Assembly: GCF_051106095.1 (NCBI RefSeq)
Contig: NC_135785.1
Span: 92,793,001 to 92,857,000, forward strand
DNA length: 64,000 bases
Source of the DNA: Pogona vitticeps
Lineage: Eukaryota; Chordata; Lepidosauria; Squamata; Agamidae
Direction of reading: 5' to 3'
Under the pieces are notes generated by a model. It made no database searches and was not told the origin of the DNA. It worked only from the letters and a program-made list of their open reading frames with translations. Positions 63,170 to 64,000 of the stretch are shown here, in pieces; positions within the stretch are counted from its first letter, which is position 1, and every line of letters begins with the position of its first letter. A program made the position numbers and the translations under genes.

Positions 63170-64000
63170 CTAGATTTACTCCAGGTTGTACAGGTCCATT
63201 TCTGCTGTGCAGAGGGTTCATGGGCAAGCTCTGCGTGCAAGATCTGATGCCATGAAATAGGCAAAAGTGTGGGCAGAAGGCAAAAGTATGGGCAGAGGAT
63301 ATACTACTGTTTATCTCCATGCTCTGAAAAACATTTATTTCCATAATTTTTGTTTTCAATTGGCATAGCAGCACTCTGATACAATGAAGCATTTGCTATT
63401 GAACTGTTTCCCTTTTTTTCCCTTTGCTTTATCATCTGCTAGGTTGTTGCTTTTTTTAAAGTCCTGGTTTTCAGTTATTGACCAGAATCCTGTTAGTGGT
63501 CATGTACTGTTTGTGCCACCTGCCCTGGTTAATTGCAGCTAACTGATGAGGTGTCAGGGCACAGGTCAGTCATGCATCAAACTGTGCTACCAAATTGTTC
63601 AATTAGCTGCAATTAGCTGAAGCAAGTTATGCAAACTTTGGGCAAGCACTAATAGGATAGTGGCCAATGTGTTTTGATAACCATAGAATTCCCTTTAAAA
63701 TATACTTTCAAGCCAGACTTTTGTGCCATGTTTTGTTTGGAGTATTTGCATTCTTGAAAAAGACCTTTTGGCCATACACAATAAATGCTGAAGTTCGCTG
63801 GTTCCTGAGAGCCAAGCTGCTGTTCATAGGTGCACACACTACTTCCTATATGTCACAGCTCACGGAGAATCTCTGTGACTATGTAGCTAATTACTTCTTC
63901 CCCTGACTCATAGTTCCGCAGATGACAGTTATAGTAAGATAGTTTAGGGTAATTTAGGACATGAGCTGTTCTTATATTTAGTGCCGTGTAGGCAGGACAA
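63170..64000. other. Right edge, nothing recognised
   Basis: Part of the presumed first intron of PSAP. GCTGCAATTAGCTGAAGCAA and related GCAGCTAACTGATGAGG are unremarkable. No promoter, CpG cluster or exon recognised. Confidence 0.4.

Noticed and set aside
58436-64000. PSAP exon 1 with signal peptide
   Set aside because: No - strand ATG followed by a hydrophobic core and a phase-1 GT donor was convincing; candidates such as MVCLASSACIRSN near 61327 lack a proper core and context. Exon 1 is probably outside the window.
1-64000. VSIR (inside the human CDH23 gene) in this window
   Set aside because: In human it lies in a more upstream CDH23 intron; nothing resembling an Ig V domain was found here.
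1-64000. Endogenous retrovirus or other virus-like element
   Set aside because: No LTR pair, Gag, protease, integrase or envelope pattern was recognised; reverse-transcriptase sequences here belong to CR1, L2 and BovB LINEs.

Overview
This is vertebrate nuclear DNA, most likely from a squamate reptile (lizard or snake). The repeats point that way: several RTE/BovB LINE copies, CR1 and L2-type LINEs, Sauria-like tRNA-derived SINEs, hAT and Tc1/mariner-type miniature elements, and pieces that look like Penelope-like elements. The taxon call is an inference from repeat content; no clade-specific gene was found.

Two host genes lie tail to tail. On the + strand (1727-30696) are the last 16 coding exons of cadherin-23 (CDH23): the end of cadherin repeat EC24, EC25-EC27, the membrane-proximal domain, the transmembrane helix and the whole cytoplasmic tail, including the alternative exon known in mammals as exon 68. 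On the - strand (34373-58435) are 14 exons of a prosaposin gene (PSAP): four saposin domains (A, B, C, D) between two SAP-A-type cysteine domains, a 6-nt alternative microexon, and the 3' UTR. Exon 1 of PSAP (signal peptide and promoter) is not visible and probably lies beyond 64000. Convergent CDH23-PSAP order is the same as on human chromosome 10. All splice junctions listed keep frame and have AG/GT borders.

Layout: 1-1483 Tc1-like transposon; 1727-30696 CDH23 exons with introns full of repeats (CR1 nested in CR1 at 4.7-6.6 kb, BovB at 15.0-16.8 kb and 27.8-29.9 kb, L2 3' ends at 24.9-26.4 kb); 30.7-33.3 kb CDH23 3' UTR and intergenic DNA; 33.3-58.4 kb PSAP with a BovB (48.4-50.9 kb) and an L2 with a long reverse-transcriptase frame (56.0-57.5 kb); 58.4-64 kb the first PSAP intron, with SINEs and a Tigger-like palindromic element.

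The two gene products do not act together: CDH23 is the tip-link cadherin of hair cells, and prosaposin is a lysosomal sphingolipid-activator precursor. No new multi-gene system was found. The most interesting signals are hammerhead-ribozyme-like folds in Penelope-type repeat pieces, the 6-nt prosaposin microexon, the strong sequence divergence of this prosaposin (including loss of the saposin B glycosylation site), and nested repeat insertions that can be dated relative to each other.
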